A stretch of 64,000 bases of DNA from Streptomyces halstedii (GTDB taxonomy: Bacteria; Actinomycetota; Actinomycetes; Streptomycetales; Streptomycetaceae): assembly GCA_000720535.1 (NCBI GenBank), contig JOAZ01000012.1, forward strand, positions 62,001 through 126,000, given 5' to 3'. Both the position numbers and the translations under genes were made by a program. Below the pieces are notes generated by a model. The model saw only the letters and a list, made by a program, of their open reading frames with translations. It ran no database searches and was not told where the DNA came from. Of the stretch, positions 25,943 through 34,722 are shown piece by piece (position 1 is the first letter of the stretch; the number at the start of each line of letters is the position of its first letter).

Positions 25943-26131
25943 CCCCGCCCACGGCGGCGGGCGGCCGGTCGTCGTGCCCGGCCGGTCACGCCGTGGGCCG
26001 TCGCCCGTGTCCGCTCGTGGCGCGGGGCGGCCTTCCCCGGCCGCCCTTCCAGGATCGCCCCGGCGGGGCCACCTCCGCGACGCGAGCGGGATCACGTGCG
26101 CCGTTCCTCCCGCCCACCGACCCGTGGCCGG

Positions 26132-26137
26132 TACACT
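26132..26137 (+). promoter_or_regulatory. -10 box TACACT of the trpS leader transcript
   Basis: TACACT ends 6 nt before the leader-peptide ATG at 26144. There is no Shine-Dalgarno, so the leader peptide is predicted to be translated from the 5' end of the RNA. Confidence 0.6.
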
Positions 26138-26143
26138 CACCCC

Positions 26144-26185
26144 ATGACCTCCGTCCCGTGCCGCACCTGGTGGCGCTCCTCCTAG
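26144..26185 (+). CDS. Trp-rich leader peptide of trpS
   Basis: A 13-codon frame reading MTSVPCRTWWRSS then TAG, with two adjacent Trp codons at positions 9-10. Its Trp codons lie in the 5' arm of a pause hairpin, and an antiterminator/terminator pair follows. This is the architecture of ribosome-mediated attenuation. The same arrangement is known for the auxiliary, indolmycin-resistant trpRS1 gene of S. coelicolor. Confidence 0.85.
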   Translation: MTSVPCRTWWRSS

Positions 26186-26240
26186 GAGCGGCCACCTCAT
26201 CTGCACGCACGGAACCAGGGCCGTTCGACATGGACGGCCC
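26169..26240 (+). promoter_or_regulatory. transcription attenuator of trpS
   Basis: Three mutually exclusive structures can be drawn. Pause hairpin 1:2: GGTGGCGCTCCT (26169-26180) with AGGAGC-G-GCCACC (26184-26196). Antiterminator 2:3: GAGCGGCC (26186-26193) with GGCCGTTC (26219-26226). Terminator 3:4: GGGCCGTTC (26218-26226) with GGACGGCCC (26232-26240), followed by TTCTTC. A ribosome stalled at the Trp codons would cover arm 1, freeing arm 2 to block the terminator, so uncharged tRNA-Trp turns trpS on. Confidence 0.85.
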
Positions 26241-26304
26241 TTCTTCGTCGCCCGGGGTCCCGGGCGGGCCGTCCTCCACGCATCCACCCCGCGAGGAGAG
26301 ACCT

Positions 26305-27363
26305 GTGACCGCCGTCACCGACCAGCCCATGACCCCCGCCGCGATCCGCAGCGCCGAGCTGGAGCGGCAGATCGCCGTGGACCCCGGACGCTTCCGGGTC
26401 CTCACCGGCGACCGGCCGACCGGCGCCCTGCACCTCGGCCACTACTTCGGCACCCTGCACAACCGGGTGCGGCTCCAGGACCTCGGCGCGGAGGTGTTCG
26501 TCCTCATCGCCGACTACCAGGTCCTCACCGACCGGGACGTCGCCGAGCGGCTCGGCGCGTACGTGGAGGGCCTGCTGCTGGACTACCTGGCGATCGGTGT
26601 GGACCCCGCCCGGACGACGGTCTTCAACCACAGCGCGGTACCGGCCCTCAACCAGCTGCTCCTGCCGTTCCTGTCGCTCGTCTCCGTCGCCGAGCTGGGC
26701 CGCAACCCCACGGTGAAGGACGAGATCGCCCACTCCCGGCAGGCGGCCGTCAGCGGGCTCATGTACACCTACCCGGTCCACCAGGCCGCCGACATCCTGT
26801 TCTGCAAGGGCAACCTCGTGCCCGTGGGGCAGGACCAGCTGCCGCACCTGGAGGTCACCCGTACCGTCGCCCGGCGCTTCAACGAGCGGTACGGTCCCGT
26901 CTTCCCGGAACCGGACGCCCTGCTCTCCGCCGCGCCCCTGCTGCTGGGCACCGACGGCACCAAGATGAGCAAGAGCCGCGGCAACTCCGTCGCCCTGGGC
27001 GCGAGCGAGGACGAGACCGCCCGGCTGATCAAGGGCGCCACCACCGACGCCGACCGGCACATCACCTACGAGCCCGCGACGCGGCCCGGGGTGGCCGGCC
27101 TGGTGCTGCTGGCCGCGCTCTGCCTGGACCGTGACCCGCACACCGTCGCCGAGGAGATCGGCGACGGCGGGGCCGCCGCGCTGAAGCGGACCGTGACGGA
27201 CGCGGTCAACGCGAAGATGGCCCCCATCCGTGCCCGGCGGGCGGAGTACGCCCAGGACATGGGCCAGGTACGGGACATCCTGCGCGCCGGGAACGAGCGC
27301 GCGAACGCCGTGGCCGAGGCGACCCTGACGGAGGTACGGGAGGCCATGGGCATGTTCCGCTGA
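26305..27363 (+). CDS. trpS: tryptophanyl-tRNA synthetase (auxiliary, attenuator-controlled)
   Basis: A 352-residue class Ic synthetase. The HIGH-type motif is HLGH (43-46), KMSKS is 220-224, and GDRPTGALHLGHY and PVGQDQLPHLE contact ATP and tryptophan. GTG 26305 follows GAGGAG. Streptomyces often carry two TrpRS genes: a housekeeping one and an auxiliary one resistant to indolmycin and induced through a Trp leader. The attenuator makes this the probable auxiliary type; resistance itself cannot be judged by eye. A second trpS elsewhere in the genome would support this. Confidence 0.95.
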   Translation: MTAVTDQPMTPAAIRSAELERQIAVDPGRFRVLTGDRPTGALHLGHYFGTLHNRVRLQDLGAEVFVLIADYQVLTDRDVAERLGAYVEGLLLDYLAIGVDPARTTVFNHSAVPALNQLLLPFLSLVSVAELGRNPTVKDEIAHSRQAAVSGLMYTYPVHQAADILFCKGNLVPVGQDQLPHLEVTRTVARRFNERYGPVFPEPDALLSAAPLLLGTDGTKMSKSRGNSVALGASEDETARLIKGATTDADRHITYEPATRPGVAGLVLLAALCLDRDPHTVAEEIGDGGAAALKRTVTDAVNAKMAPIRARRAEYAQDMGQVRDILRAGNERANAVAEATLTEVREAMGMFR

Positions 27364-27437
27364 CGCCCCCGAACCCGGCCGGGCCCCGGGCCCGCCACAC
27401 CGTCCACCGCCCCGCCGCCGCCCGCCCCGGGTTCCGC

Positions 27438-29441
27438 CTACCGCCCCGCCGTCGCCGTCCGCTGCCCGCGCAGCAGCTCCGCCAGGCCGCGCCGGGTCGC
27501 GGCGATGACCACCCGGTCCTCCGGGCGCAGCACATAGCCCGGGTGGAGGTTCCAGACCAGGCCGGAGGGCCGGGCCGCCGCTTCCGGTTCCGAGGGGTCG
27601 TACGGCGGTACCGCGGCCAGATCGGGCCGGCGGTCGCGCGGCGGGGTGGCGTCCAGCGCCAGGACCCGCCAGGCGCCGGCCCGGAACGCCTGCTCGACGG
27701 TGCGGCCCGCCAACTGCGGGTGGACGCCCACCTCCAGGGCGGCGAACAGCATCACCTTGCGTTCGACCGGGACCGCCCCGAGGATCTGCCGGCCCATCAT
27801 GGCGACCGCGAACGACGGCGCGGCCAGATGGGACACCGAGCGGGAGCGGGTGAGCGCCTGCGGGTGGGCGGTGCGCAGGGTGCGGTAGACGGCGGTGGCG
27901 AACTCGTCGTCGTACAGGCGCAGGGCCACCCGCAGGTCGGGCTTGACGTGGCGGGCGTACAGCGCGGCTTCGAGGTTGGTCGTGTCCACGCTGGTCAGGG
28001 CGAGGAGGGCACGGGCCCGGCGGATCTTGGCCGCCTCCAGGACCCCTTCCTGGGTGACGTCGCCGATGACCGTCGGCACGTGCATGCCGCGGGCCAGCGG
28101 GATGCCCCGCGCCTCCGGGTCCTCCTCGACGACCACCACCGGGATGTCCAGTTCCCGCAGGCGTACCAGCACCCGGGTGCCGATCTTGCCGAGGCCGAGC
28201 AGCACCACGTGCCCGGACAGGCCACGCGGGGGCCGGCGCAGCGAGGAGGCGTTGCGCAGGGACCCGAAGGCCTCCAGGACGGCGGCGACCAGCAGCGGCA
28301 GGAGCAGCAGCCCGGCCATCCCGGACAGCAGCTGGATGATCTGGCGGGCATCCGGCCCGTCCTCGGCCGGATCGCCCATCGCGAGCAGGTCGAGCAGGGT
28401 GAGGTAGGTGGCGTGCAGCGGGCTGTCGCCGGTGGTGATGACGGAGGCGATGGCCAGGGCCACGGCGGCGACCATCACGCCCAGCGCCGACCAGCGCAGC
28501 CGGCGCGAGAAGATGTGGCTCAGCGGCGCGCCACGGCCGCCCATGCGCACCGCGACCCGGTCGGGCCCCGCGTGGCTGATGGCCTCCAGGACCACCGTGC
28601 CCCGCCCGGTGGCGGCGGCCACCGTCGCCTGGTCGGGCAGGAGCTGGGGTCCCTCGTCGCCGCTGCTGTCGGATCCCTCGGCGCCCGCCGGGTCGTGGGT
28701 GGTGGACGACAGGAGCGCCAGGGTGCACAGTCCGGGGTCGGCCAGCTCGCCCTGCCGGGGCGGGGTGCGTTCGGCGGCGCGCAGGAGCAGGCCCTCGGCC
28801 TGGATGACCTTGCTGCTGCCGGTGACCGCCGTGGCGGCCAGCGCCGGGGCCGCGGTGTCGGCGTCGGACAGCACCGTCGTGGAGGCGTCCAGCAGCTCCG
28901 GGTCCAGGCCGGGCACGGCGAGGGCCGCGGCCTGGTCGAGCAGGGTCTCCAGGTGCTGGCCCAGTTTGCGGTTGTAGAGCCGGATGACCAGACGCAGACG
29001 CGGGTTGAGCCGACGGGCCGTCAGGGCGGCCCGTATGTTCAGCTCGTCGTCGTCGTAGACCAGGGCGAGCGCGGCGGCCCGGTCGACCCCCGCCTCCTCC
29101 AGCACCTCGTCGGAGGGCTCGTGCGCCTCCATGATGCGGACGGCCTCGACCCCGGCGTTGGTGTCGCTGTCACCGGCCCCGCCCGCCGCGCCCGCGCGGT
29201 TCATCGCCGCGGACATCCGCCCGAACAGGGCGGCGGCTCGGGCCCGTTGGGTGAGGGGTAAGTCGGGCCGGGAGGAGGTGTCGCGGTCCGGTGGGAGGAG
29301 CAGGGTGACCCGTTCGCCGTACACGTAGCGCAGCTCCACGGCGAGCCGCCGGGCGAGCGCGTCGTCGCCGCAGACCACCATGTGGCCGCCGCCCGCGGGG
29401 GATTGGGACTGGTGTGGTAGTGGGGACACGAAACCCAGCAT
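27438..29441 (-). CDS. RCK-TM-RCK channel-like protein (CASTOR/POLLUX-related)
   Basis: A 667-residue protein with two NAD-binding RCK/TrkA-N modules around a membrane hairpin. The first Rossmann-like segment (about 20-200) begins GGHMVVCGDDALARRLAVEL. Two hydrophobic helices follow (about 310-330 and 365-390) with an intervening TYLTLLDLLAMGD loop, then a second, canonical RCK module (HVVLLGLGKIGTRVLVRL) and a C-terminal TrkA_C-like part. No TVGYG filter is present, so K+ selectivity is doubtful. The layout recalls the CASTOR/POLLUX ion channels of plants and their bacterial relatives. It starts 20 nt after the giant ATPase, with ribosome site GGAGGG, so the two are cotranscribed. Confidence 0.8.
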   Translation of the reverse strand: MLGFVSPLPHQSQSPAGGGHMVVCGDDALARRLAVELRYVYGERVTLLLPPDRDTSSRPDLPLTQRARAAALFGRMSAAMNRAGAAGGAGDSDTNAGVEAVRIMEAHEPSDEVLEEAGVDRAAALALVYDDDELNIRAALTARRLNPRLRLVIRLYNRKLGQHLETLLDQAAALAVPGLDPELLDASTTVLSDADTAAPALAATAVTGSSKVIQAEGLLLRAAERTPPRQGELADPGLCTLALLSSTTHDPAGAEGSDSSGDEGPQLLPDQATVAAATGRGTVVLEAISHAGPDRVAVRMGGRGAPLSHIFSRRLRWSALGVMVAAVALAIASVITTGDSPLHATYLTLLDLLAMGDPAEDGPDARQIIQLLSGMAGLLLLPLLVAAVLEAFGSLRNASSLRRPPRGLSGHVVLLGLGKIGTRVLVRLRELDIPVVVVEEDPEARGIPLARGMHVPTVIGDVTQEGVLEAAKIRRARALLALTSVDTTNLEAALYARHVKPDLRVALRLYDDEFATAVYRTLRTAHPQALTRSRSVSHLAAPSFAVAMMGRQILGAVPVERKVMLFAALEVGVHPQLAGRTVEQAFRAGAWRVLALDATPPRDRRPDLAAVPPYDPSEPEAAARPSGLVWNLHPGYVLRPEDRVVIAATRRGLAELLRGQRTATAGR

Positions 29442-29461
29442 GCCTGGTGACCCTCCGCCTG

Positions 29462-32400
29462 TCAGTCGTGCCCCGGTCCCGGACCCGCCAGGAGACGGCG
29501 GGGGTCGGCCGCCCGGTCGATGGCCGTCTCCACCGCCGCGACCCGGTCCGCGAGCAGCCCCAGGGCCGCGACCGCGCGGGTCACCGGGTCCTCCTCCGGT
29601 CCGCCGAGCGCCTGCGTGCGCACGTACGAGGCGGTGACCGCCGCCCAGCGCTCGGCCTGCCTGCCGGTGAGCCGGCCCCGCAGGGCGGCCAGCTTCAGCA
29701 GGTTCGCCTCGGCGCCGGTGGTGAGGGTCTGGGCCTCGCCCGCGTAGTGGTCCTCGACGACGGCGTCCAGCTCCTCCTCGTTCATCACGGGCACGATCCG
29801 TTCGGCGATCTTGTTCATGTTGCGGTAGGAACCCTGCAACCGGAACGGCGGTTCGGTGCGCGTCGCGTCCGTCCGCGCCGCCGAGGCGATGTAGGCCGCG
29901 TTCACCGCGAGGACGGTCTCCCGGGCGGTGAGCAGATGGCGCAGGACCGCCACGATCCGCTCCAGCTCCGCCGGGGCGTAGGCGTGCTCCAGCTGGTCGG
30001 CGCGGGCCGCGAGGTCCGACCCGGACGCCATGCGCACGAGCACCGCGAGGTCCTCGCGGGAACGGCCCGCGAGCGGGGCGAGGACCGGGTTGGCGGTGAG
30101 GGCGTTCTCGACGAAGCTCAGCGCGAAGACGTCCTCCCGGCCGCTCAGCACCTCGCCGAGGTTCCACACGTCGGCCCGGTTGGCGAGCATGTCCGGGATC
30201 CGGAACCGCTCCCCGGACTCGGTGTACGGGTTGCCCGCCATGACCACGGCGAACCGCTTCCCCCGCAGGTCGTAGCTGCGCGGCTCGCCGTCCCGCACCC
30301 CCTCCACGCGGCGGGTGGCGTCGCAGAGCGGGATGAACTTCTGGAGCAGTTCGGGCGAGGTGTGCTGGATGTCGTCCAGGTAGAGCAGGGTGTTGTTGCC
30401 CGACTCCAGCGCGAAGTTGATCTTCTCGACCTCCCGGCGGGCCGTCGCCCCGGGCGCCTGCGCCGGGTCCAGGGACGTCACCTCGTGGCCGAGGTTCGGC
30501 CCGCCGACCTTCACCAGGACCATGCCGAGCCGGTCGGCGACGTACTCCATGAGCGTCGTCTTGCCGTAACCCGGCGGGGAGACGAGCAGCAGGAGGCCCT
30601 GCGAGTCGGTGCGCCGGTCCGCGTCGGCGGTGCCCAGCTGCTTGGCGAGGCTGTCCCCGATCAGCGGCAGGTAGACCTCGTCCAGGAGCCGGTTGCGGAC
30701 GAACGCCGACATCACGCGCGGCCGGTGGTCGTCCAGCCGCAGCCGGGTGCGCTCGCTCTCCACGAGGGTGGTGCGCAGCCGCTGGTACGCCCGGAACCCG
30801 GGTACCGCCTCGGCCCGGAACTCCGCGGTGCGGGCGAGGAGTTCGTCGAGCCGTACGGAGAGGGTGCCCCGGTCGGTCCGGGGGTGGTCGCCGAGCAGCC
30901 CGTCCACGGTCGCGGTGAGCGGGGCGTCCACGTCGTACCGTTCCAGCTCCGGGCACAGCTCCACCGCGGCGGCCTCCGCGAGGTCACCGGCGTCCGCGTC
31001 GGCGCCGCTCGCGGCGGCGTACGAGGTGAGCCAGCCCTCGACCAGCTGGCGCCGGGCCGGCAGGTCGTCGTGGAGCGCGGCCAGGTCGTCGTCGTACGCC
31101 GACGTCCCCGTCGCCCGGCGGAACTTCTCCAGGAAGGTGCGGGTCGCGGCGCTGGTGGCGAATCCGGCGGGACCGCTCGTCAGCTCCTCGAAGAGGTACA
31201 CGGCGGCCGCCCGCCCCGCCCCCATCGCCGCCGCCCACTCCTCCTGGAGGACCGTGATCGCCGGGGCGAGCCCGAAGGTGTCGCGGGCCCGCGCCAGCGA
31301 CCCCGCCCGCCGCGCCCAGGACGTCCGCAGCGCCTCGTCCGCGTCGTGCGCCCAGAAGAGCTGCGCGGCGGCGCGGACGGCGGGCGTGAACCGCAGCAGC
31401 CCCGCGCCGGTGTGCAGCCGCAGCAGCACGGTCAGGATCGCGGTGGCGTCCTCGTCGTGCACACCCCGCTGGTGGCCCTCGTCGTACGCGGCGGCGGCCG
31501 CCTCCCGGACGAACGCGGCCAGGTCCTCCGTAGCCGCGAGGGCGGCGGCGCCGTGCTCGTCCAGCAGCCGGGCGGCCAGGTGCTCGGCGCGGTAGACCTC
31601 CCGCGACTCGGAGGGCAGCAGCCGGTCCCAGTACGGGCGGGTCGCGGCGAACTCAGGGTCGGTGACCGGGGCCCGGTAGTCGGTGCCGGTCAGCGCGAAG
31701 GCGAGCCGGTCCCCGTGCGGGACCAGGGTCAGGTCGAAGGGCTGGGTGTTCACCGCGAACCGGTGGCGGCCCAGCTTGAGCACCGTGCCGCCGTCCGCGT
31801 ACAGCTCACCGCGGTCCCGCAGCGCCCGCCCGGCCTCCTGGCGGGCCGCCTTCAGCCGCCCGTCCAGCTCCTCGGCGCGCACCGGGTCGCCCAGCTCGCG
31901 CAGCTCGTCGGCGGTACGCCGGACCTTGGCGACCATCGGGTCGGACGCGAAGTACGTGTGGACCGCGTCCAGGTCCTCCAGGGCCGCGAGGCGCCGGGTG
32001 ACCGTCTCCAGCACCCGGGCGGCCGAGTCCGCGAGCCGTTCGGCCCGCTGGGCGCGGGCGTCCTGGAGGGTCTGGCGGCGGGCCGAGAACGCCTCGTACA
32101 CCTCGGTCCGGCGCTCGGCCAGCCGGCCCAGGAAGTCGTCGGACTCCGCGAACCGGGACTCCAGGTTCTCCAGCTGGAGCAGCAGCCGCGCCAGCTGCTC
32201 GTCGCAGGACTCGGGGGAGTCGGCGGCGGCCAGCGCCCCCGTGACCGCCTGCCCGAGCAGGGCGAACTCGGCGGCGAACTCGGCCCGGCCCTCCCGCGAC
32301 AGCAGCTCCCGGCGGCGGGCGTCGAGGGTGGCGCGGGCCCGGTTGGCGTCCCCCAGGACCCCGGCGATCCGCTCCAGGATCGACGTACGGACGGTGGCGT

Positions 32401-34327
32401 CCCCGATGTCGAGCCCGGCCACCACGTCCGTGACGGTCCCCAGCCCCTCGGTGATCTCCGTCAGCCGGCCGGCCACCTCCGAGGCGTCCGCGACCGCGGC
32501 CAGCTCCTCGGCGGTGGCGGTGAGCGCGGTCAGCTCCTCGTGGTACCCGGCGAAGGCGTCCTCCCGGGAGAGGAAGGCGACGGCCCGCCGGGCGGCCGAC
32601 TCCAGGTCGTCCTCGGCCTCGGCGGACAGCTCGGCGATCCGCTCGGTGTCCGCGTACCGCATCTCCGCGAGCGTGGCCAAGTGGCCGTGTGTACGCCGTA
32701 GTTCGGTGAGCTGTTCGACCCAGGCGGCGGCCGAGCGCGGGGCCTCGCCCCGGATGCGGCGGACCAGGGCGGTGAGCCGGGCCGCCGTCTCGGCGAGGGC
32801 GTCGGCGGCCTGCCGGGTGAGCTCCTGCACCGTCTCGAACTCGGCGAGGACCTGGCCCGCGGTGGCCCCGATCTCCGCGAGGGGCTCCGCGAGCCCGCCC
32901 AGTTCGGGGTCGGTGAGCCAGTGGTAGCGGTCGCCCGCGCGGGCGCAGTCGGAGACGAGCCGGGCGTACACGGCGGCGGTCGGCGTCATGTCGCGTACGC
33001 CGTGCGCGAGGGCGAGGCAGTCGGAGATCCCGCGCACCAGGTCGGCGTTGCCGGTCCGGGCGAGCGGGCCGGTCCCGGCGGGGTGCGCGGCGGCGTAGGT
33101 GTCGGAGACGAACGGGGTCTGCCAGCGCTGCGTCGGGTGGACGCGGGCGGGACCGTCCTCGCCGCCCTTCAGCAGGACGAGGGTGCCGTCGTCGAGGAGG
33201 GCGTGGCCCCGGCCGAGCAGCGGGGTGGCGACCTCCTGGCGGATCAGGTTGTACGGCAGGAGAAGGGTGCGGCTCTCGTCGCGGGACCGGAAGACGTACA
33301 GCACGTCCTCGCCGTTGGGCGAGCGGACGGCGCCCTCGAAGACGGGGTCGGTCAGCTCCTCGGCGGTGTCGAACGTCTTGGCGGCACCGGTGGTGAGGTA
33401 GGTGCCACCGGGGAAGATGATCCCCTGGTCCTCGGGGAGCCGGTGGCACGACGGCCCGATCGCGTCGAGCCGCTGGACCCGGCCGAGCAGGGTGTTGAAG
33501 ACCAGGTACCGCCAGGCCTCCTCCTTGTACGGGCGCACCCGCAGCAGGACCAGGGGCCCGGCACGCGCGTAGTCCACGTCGGCGTCCGCGAGGGACTGGA
33601 GGGGCTCGTCGACGGGCTCCTCGTAGATCCCGTCAGGGGTCTCGGTGTCGTCCTCGGTCTTGACGGTGAGCGTGCCGCCGAGGGTGTCGACGAAGAGCGC
33701 CCCCTCGGCCACCGCGATGTGCGGGTGCCGGCCGGTCCGGTGGGCCTCCCGCCCGGCCGGGGTCCAGTCGAAGTCGTGCGAGGGCGGGAAGACGTGGTCC
33801 TTCTCGCCGCGCGCGTCCAGGAACTCCCCGGGCGTCCCGTCCGGGCCCAGGGCCCACCGCAGGACGCGGACGTCCTCGGCGTTCTCCCCGGTACGGAAGA
33901 CGGCGATCAGCCGCCCGTTGACCCGCCGCAGCCGCAGCAGCCGGGCGTCGCGGAAGTAGCGGTGCAGGCCGGCGAACTCCCGGACGAACGCCTCGTCGGC
34001 CAGCGGTCCTTCGCCCACCACCTCCTCCAGGCCGGCCTCGCGGAGCACGAGTACGTCACCGACCTGGGCCTCCCCGCCGACCCCGGGCCCGCGCTCGAAG
34101 CCGAACAGCAGCCGTCCGCCGACCGCCACCAGGTCGCGGGCCAGCGAGGCCCGCTCGGTGTGCACCTGCTCGGTGGCCAGCAGCCGCAGCCCGGTGGACC
34201 CGAACTCCTCGGTCCGCCGCGCGTTGAGCGCCTCGGCCCGCCGGACGAGCTCGTCGGCCCGCGCCGCCAGCCGCCGCCGGAGCACGTCGTAGGCACCGCC
34301 ATCGGTGAGTGTGGTGTCACGTTCCAT
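29462..34327 (-). CDS. giant AAA+ ATPase of the 'DNA repair ATPase' family
   Basis: A 1621-residue protein. The N-terminal ~360 residues look beta-rich (runs such as RLLRLRRVNGRLIAVFRTG, possibly a propeller). Residues ~370-900 are helical and Glu/Arg/Ala-rich, consistent with long coiled coils. The AAA+ module lies near residue 1250: Walker A SPPGYGKTTL, Walker B LLYLDDIQH, and sensor-1 Asn in VMAGNPYTESG. Relatives are labelled 'DNA repair ATPase' without direct proof. The position between a flotillin and an RCK channel argues for a membrane-linked role. ATG 34327 has ribosome site GGGAG. It is the largest gene in the window. Confidence 0.85.
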   Translation of the reverse strand: MERDTTLTDGGAYDVLRRRLAARADELVRRAEALNARRTEEFGSTGLRLLATEQVHTERASLARDLVAVGGRLLFGFERGPGVGGEAQVGDVLVLREAGLEEVVGEGPLADEAFVREFAGLHRYFRDARLLRLRRVNGRLIAVFRTGENAEDVRVLRWALGPDGTPGEFLDARGEKDHVFPPSHDFDWTPAGREAHRTGRHPHIAVAEGALFVDTLGGTLTVKTEDDTETPDGIYEEPVDEPLQSLADADVDYARAGPLVLLRVRPYKEEAWRYLVFNTLLGRVQRLDAIGPSCHRLPEDQGIIFPGGTYLTTGAAKTFDTAEELTDPVFEGAVRSPNGEDVLYVFRSRDESRTLLLPYNLIRQEVATPLLGRGHALLDDGTLVLLKGGEDGPARVHPTQRWQTPFVSDTYAAAHPAGTGPLARTGNADLVRGISDCLALAHGVRDMTPTAAVYARLVSDCARAGDRYHWLTDPELGGLAEPLAEIGATAGQVLAEFETVQELTRQAADALAETAARLTALVRRIRGEAPRSAAAWVEQLTELRRTHGHLATLAEMRYADTERIAELSAEAEDDLESAARRAVAFLSREDAFAGYHEELTALTATAEELAAVADASEVAGRLTEITEGLGTVTDVVAGLDIGDATVRTSILERIAGVLGDANRARATLDARRRELLSREGRAEFAAEFALLGQAVTGALAAADSPESCDEQLARLLLQLENLESRFAESDDFLGRLAERRTEVYEAFSARRQTLQDARAQRAERLADSAARVLETVTRRLAALEDLDAVHTYFASDPMVAKVRRTADELRELGDPVRAEELDGRLKAARQEAGRALRDRGELYADGGTVLKLGRHRFAVNTQPFDLTLVPHGDRLAFALTGTDYRAPVTDPEFAATRPYWDRLLPSESREVYRAEHLAARLLDEHGAAALAATEDLAAFVREAAAAAYDEGHQRGVHDEDATAILTVLLRLHTGAGLLRFTPAVRAAAQLFWAHDADEALRTSWARRAGSLARARDTFGLAPAITVLQEEWAAAMGAGRAAAVYLFEELTSGPAGFATSAATRTFLEKFRRATGTSAYDDDLAALHDDLPARRQLVEGWLTSYAAASGADADAGDLAEAAAVELCPELERYDVDAPLTATVDGLLGDHPRTDRGTLSVRLDELLARTAEFRAEAVPGFRAYQRLRTTLVESERTRLRLDDHRPRVMSAFVRNRLLDEVYLPLIGDSLAKQLGTADADRRTDSQGLLLLVSPPGYGKTTLMEYVADRLGMVLVKVGGPNLGHEVTSLDPAQAPGATARREVEKINFALESGNNTLLYLDDIQHTSPELLQKFIPLCDATRRVEGVRDGEPRSYDLRGKRFAVVMAGNPYTESGERFRIPDMLANRADVWNLGEVLSGREDVFALSFVENALTANPVLAPLAGRSREDLAVLVRMASGSDLAARADQLEHAYAPAELERIVAVLRHLLTARETVLAVNAAYIASAARTDATRTEPPFRLQGSYRNMNKIAERIVPVMNEEELDAVVEDHYAGEAQTLTTGAEANLLKLAALRGRLTGRQAERWAAVTASYVRTQALGGPEEDPVTRAVAALGLLADRVAAVETAIDRAADPRRLLAGPGPGHD

Positions 34328-34445
34328 GCGTACGGCTCCCTACGAAATATCCACTCACACTGACAACACCCCACGCACACCCAGGCCACCCGGGCCGCCC
34401 CCGTGGCGCCTCGGGCTACCACCCTCGGCGGTCCGGGCCGCCACG

Positions 34446-34622
34446 CAGCCCGTCCGGCGTTTGAGGACGGAACCCTCGCGGTGGCGGGGGGCGTCCCCTT
34501 GGTCGAGGGCCCCCACCCAGCCCGCCCGGCGCTTGAGGACGGAACCCTCGCGGTGGCGGGGGCGCCTCTTGGTCGAGGGCCCCCACCCAGCCCGTCCGGC
34601 GCTTGAGGACGGAACCCTCGCG
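34446..34622. repeat. three tandem copies of a 70-72-bp Streptomyces intergenic repeat
   Basis: Each copy starts CAGCCC(G)TCCGGCG(C/T)TTGAGGAC and continues GGAACCCTCGCGGTGGCGGG and a ccttGGTCGAGGGCCCCCACC tail. Copies begin at 34446, 34518 and 34588, the last truncated. The head sequence is a very common extragenic motif in Streptomyces. It lies in the 395-nt gene-free gap between the flotillin and ATPase genes; nothing else was recognised there. Confidence 0.85.
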
Positions 34623-34722
34623 CCGGTGAGGGCGCACCCCCCGGTCCGGGCCAGGCCCGAACGCCCACCCGGCGACCCGGGCGACCCCGGCGCCCCCGGC
34701 GACCCCGGACCCGGCCGGAGGC

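Noticed and set aside
29414..32701. Long plus-strand open frame (1095 codons) antisense to the AAA+ ATPase
   Set aside because: Arg/Gly/Val/Leu-rich translation without motifs; the minus strand carries Walker A, Walker B and sensor motifs in frame.
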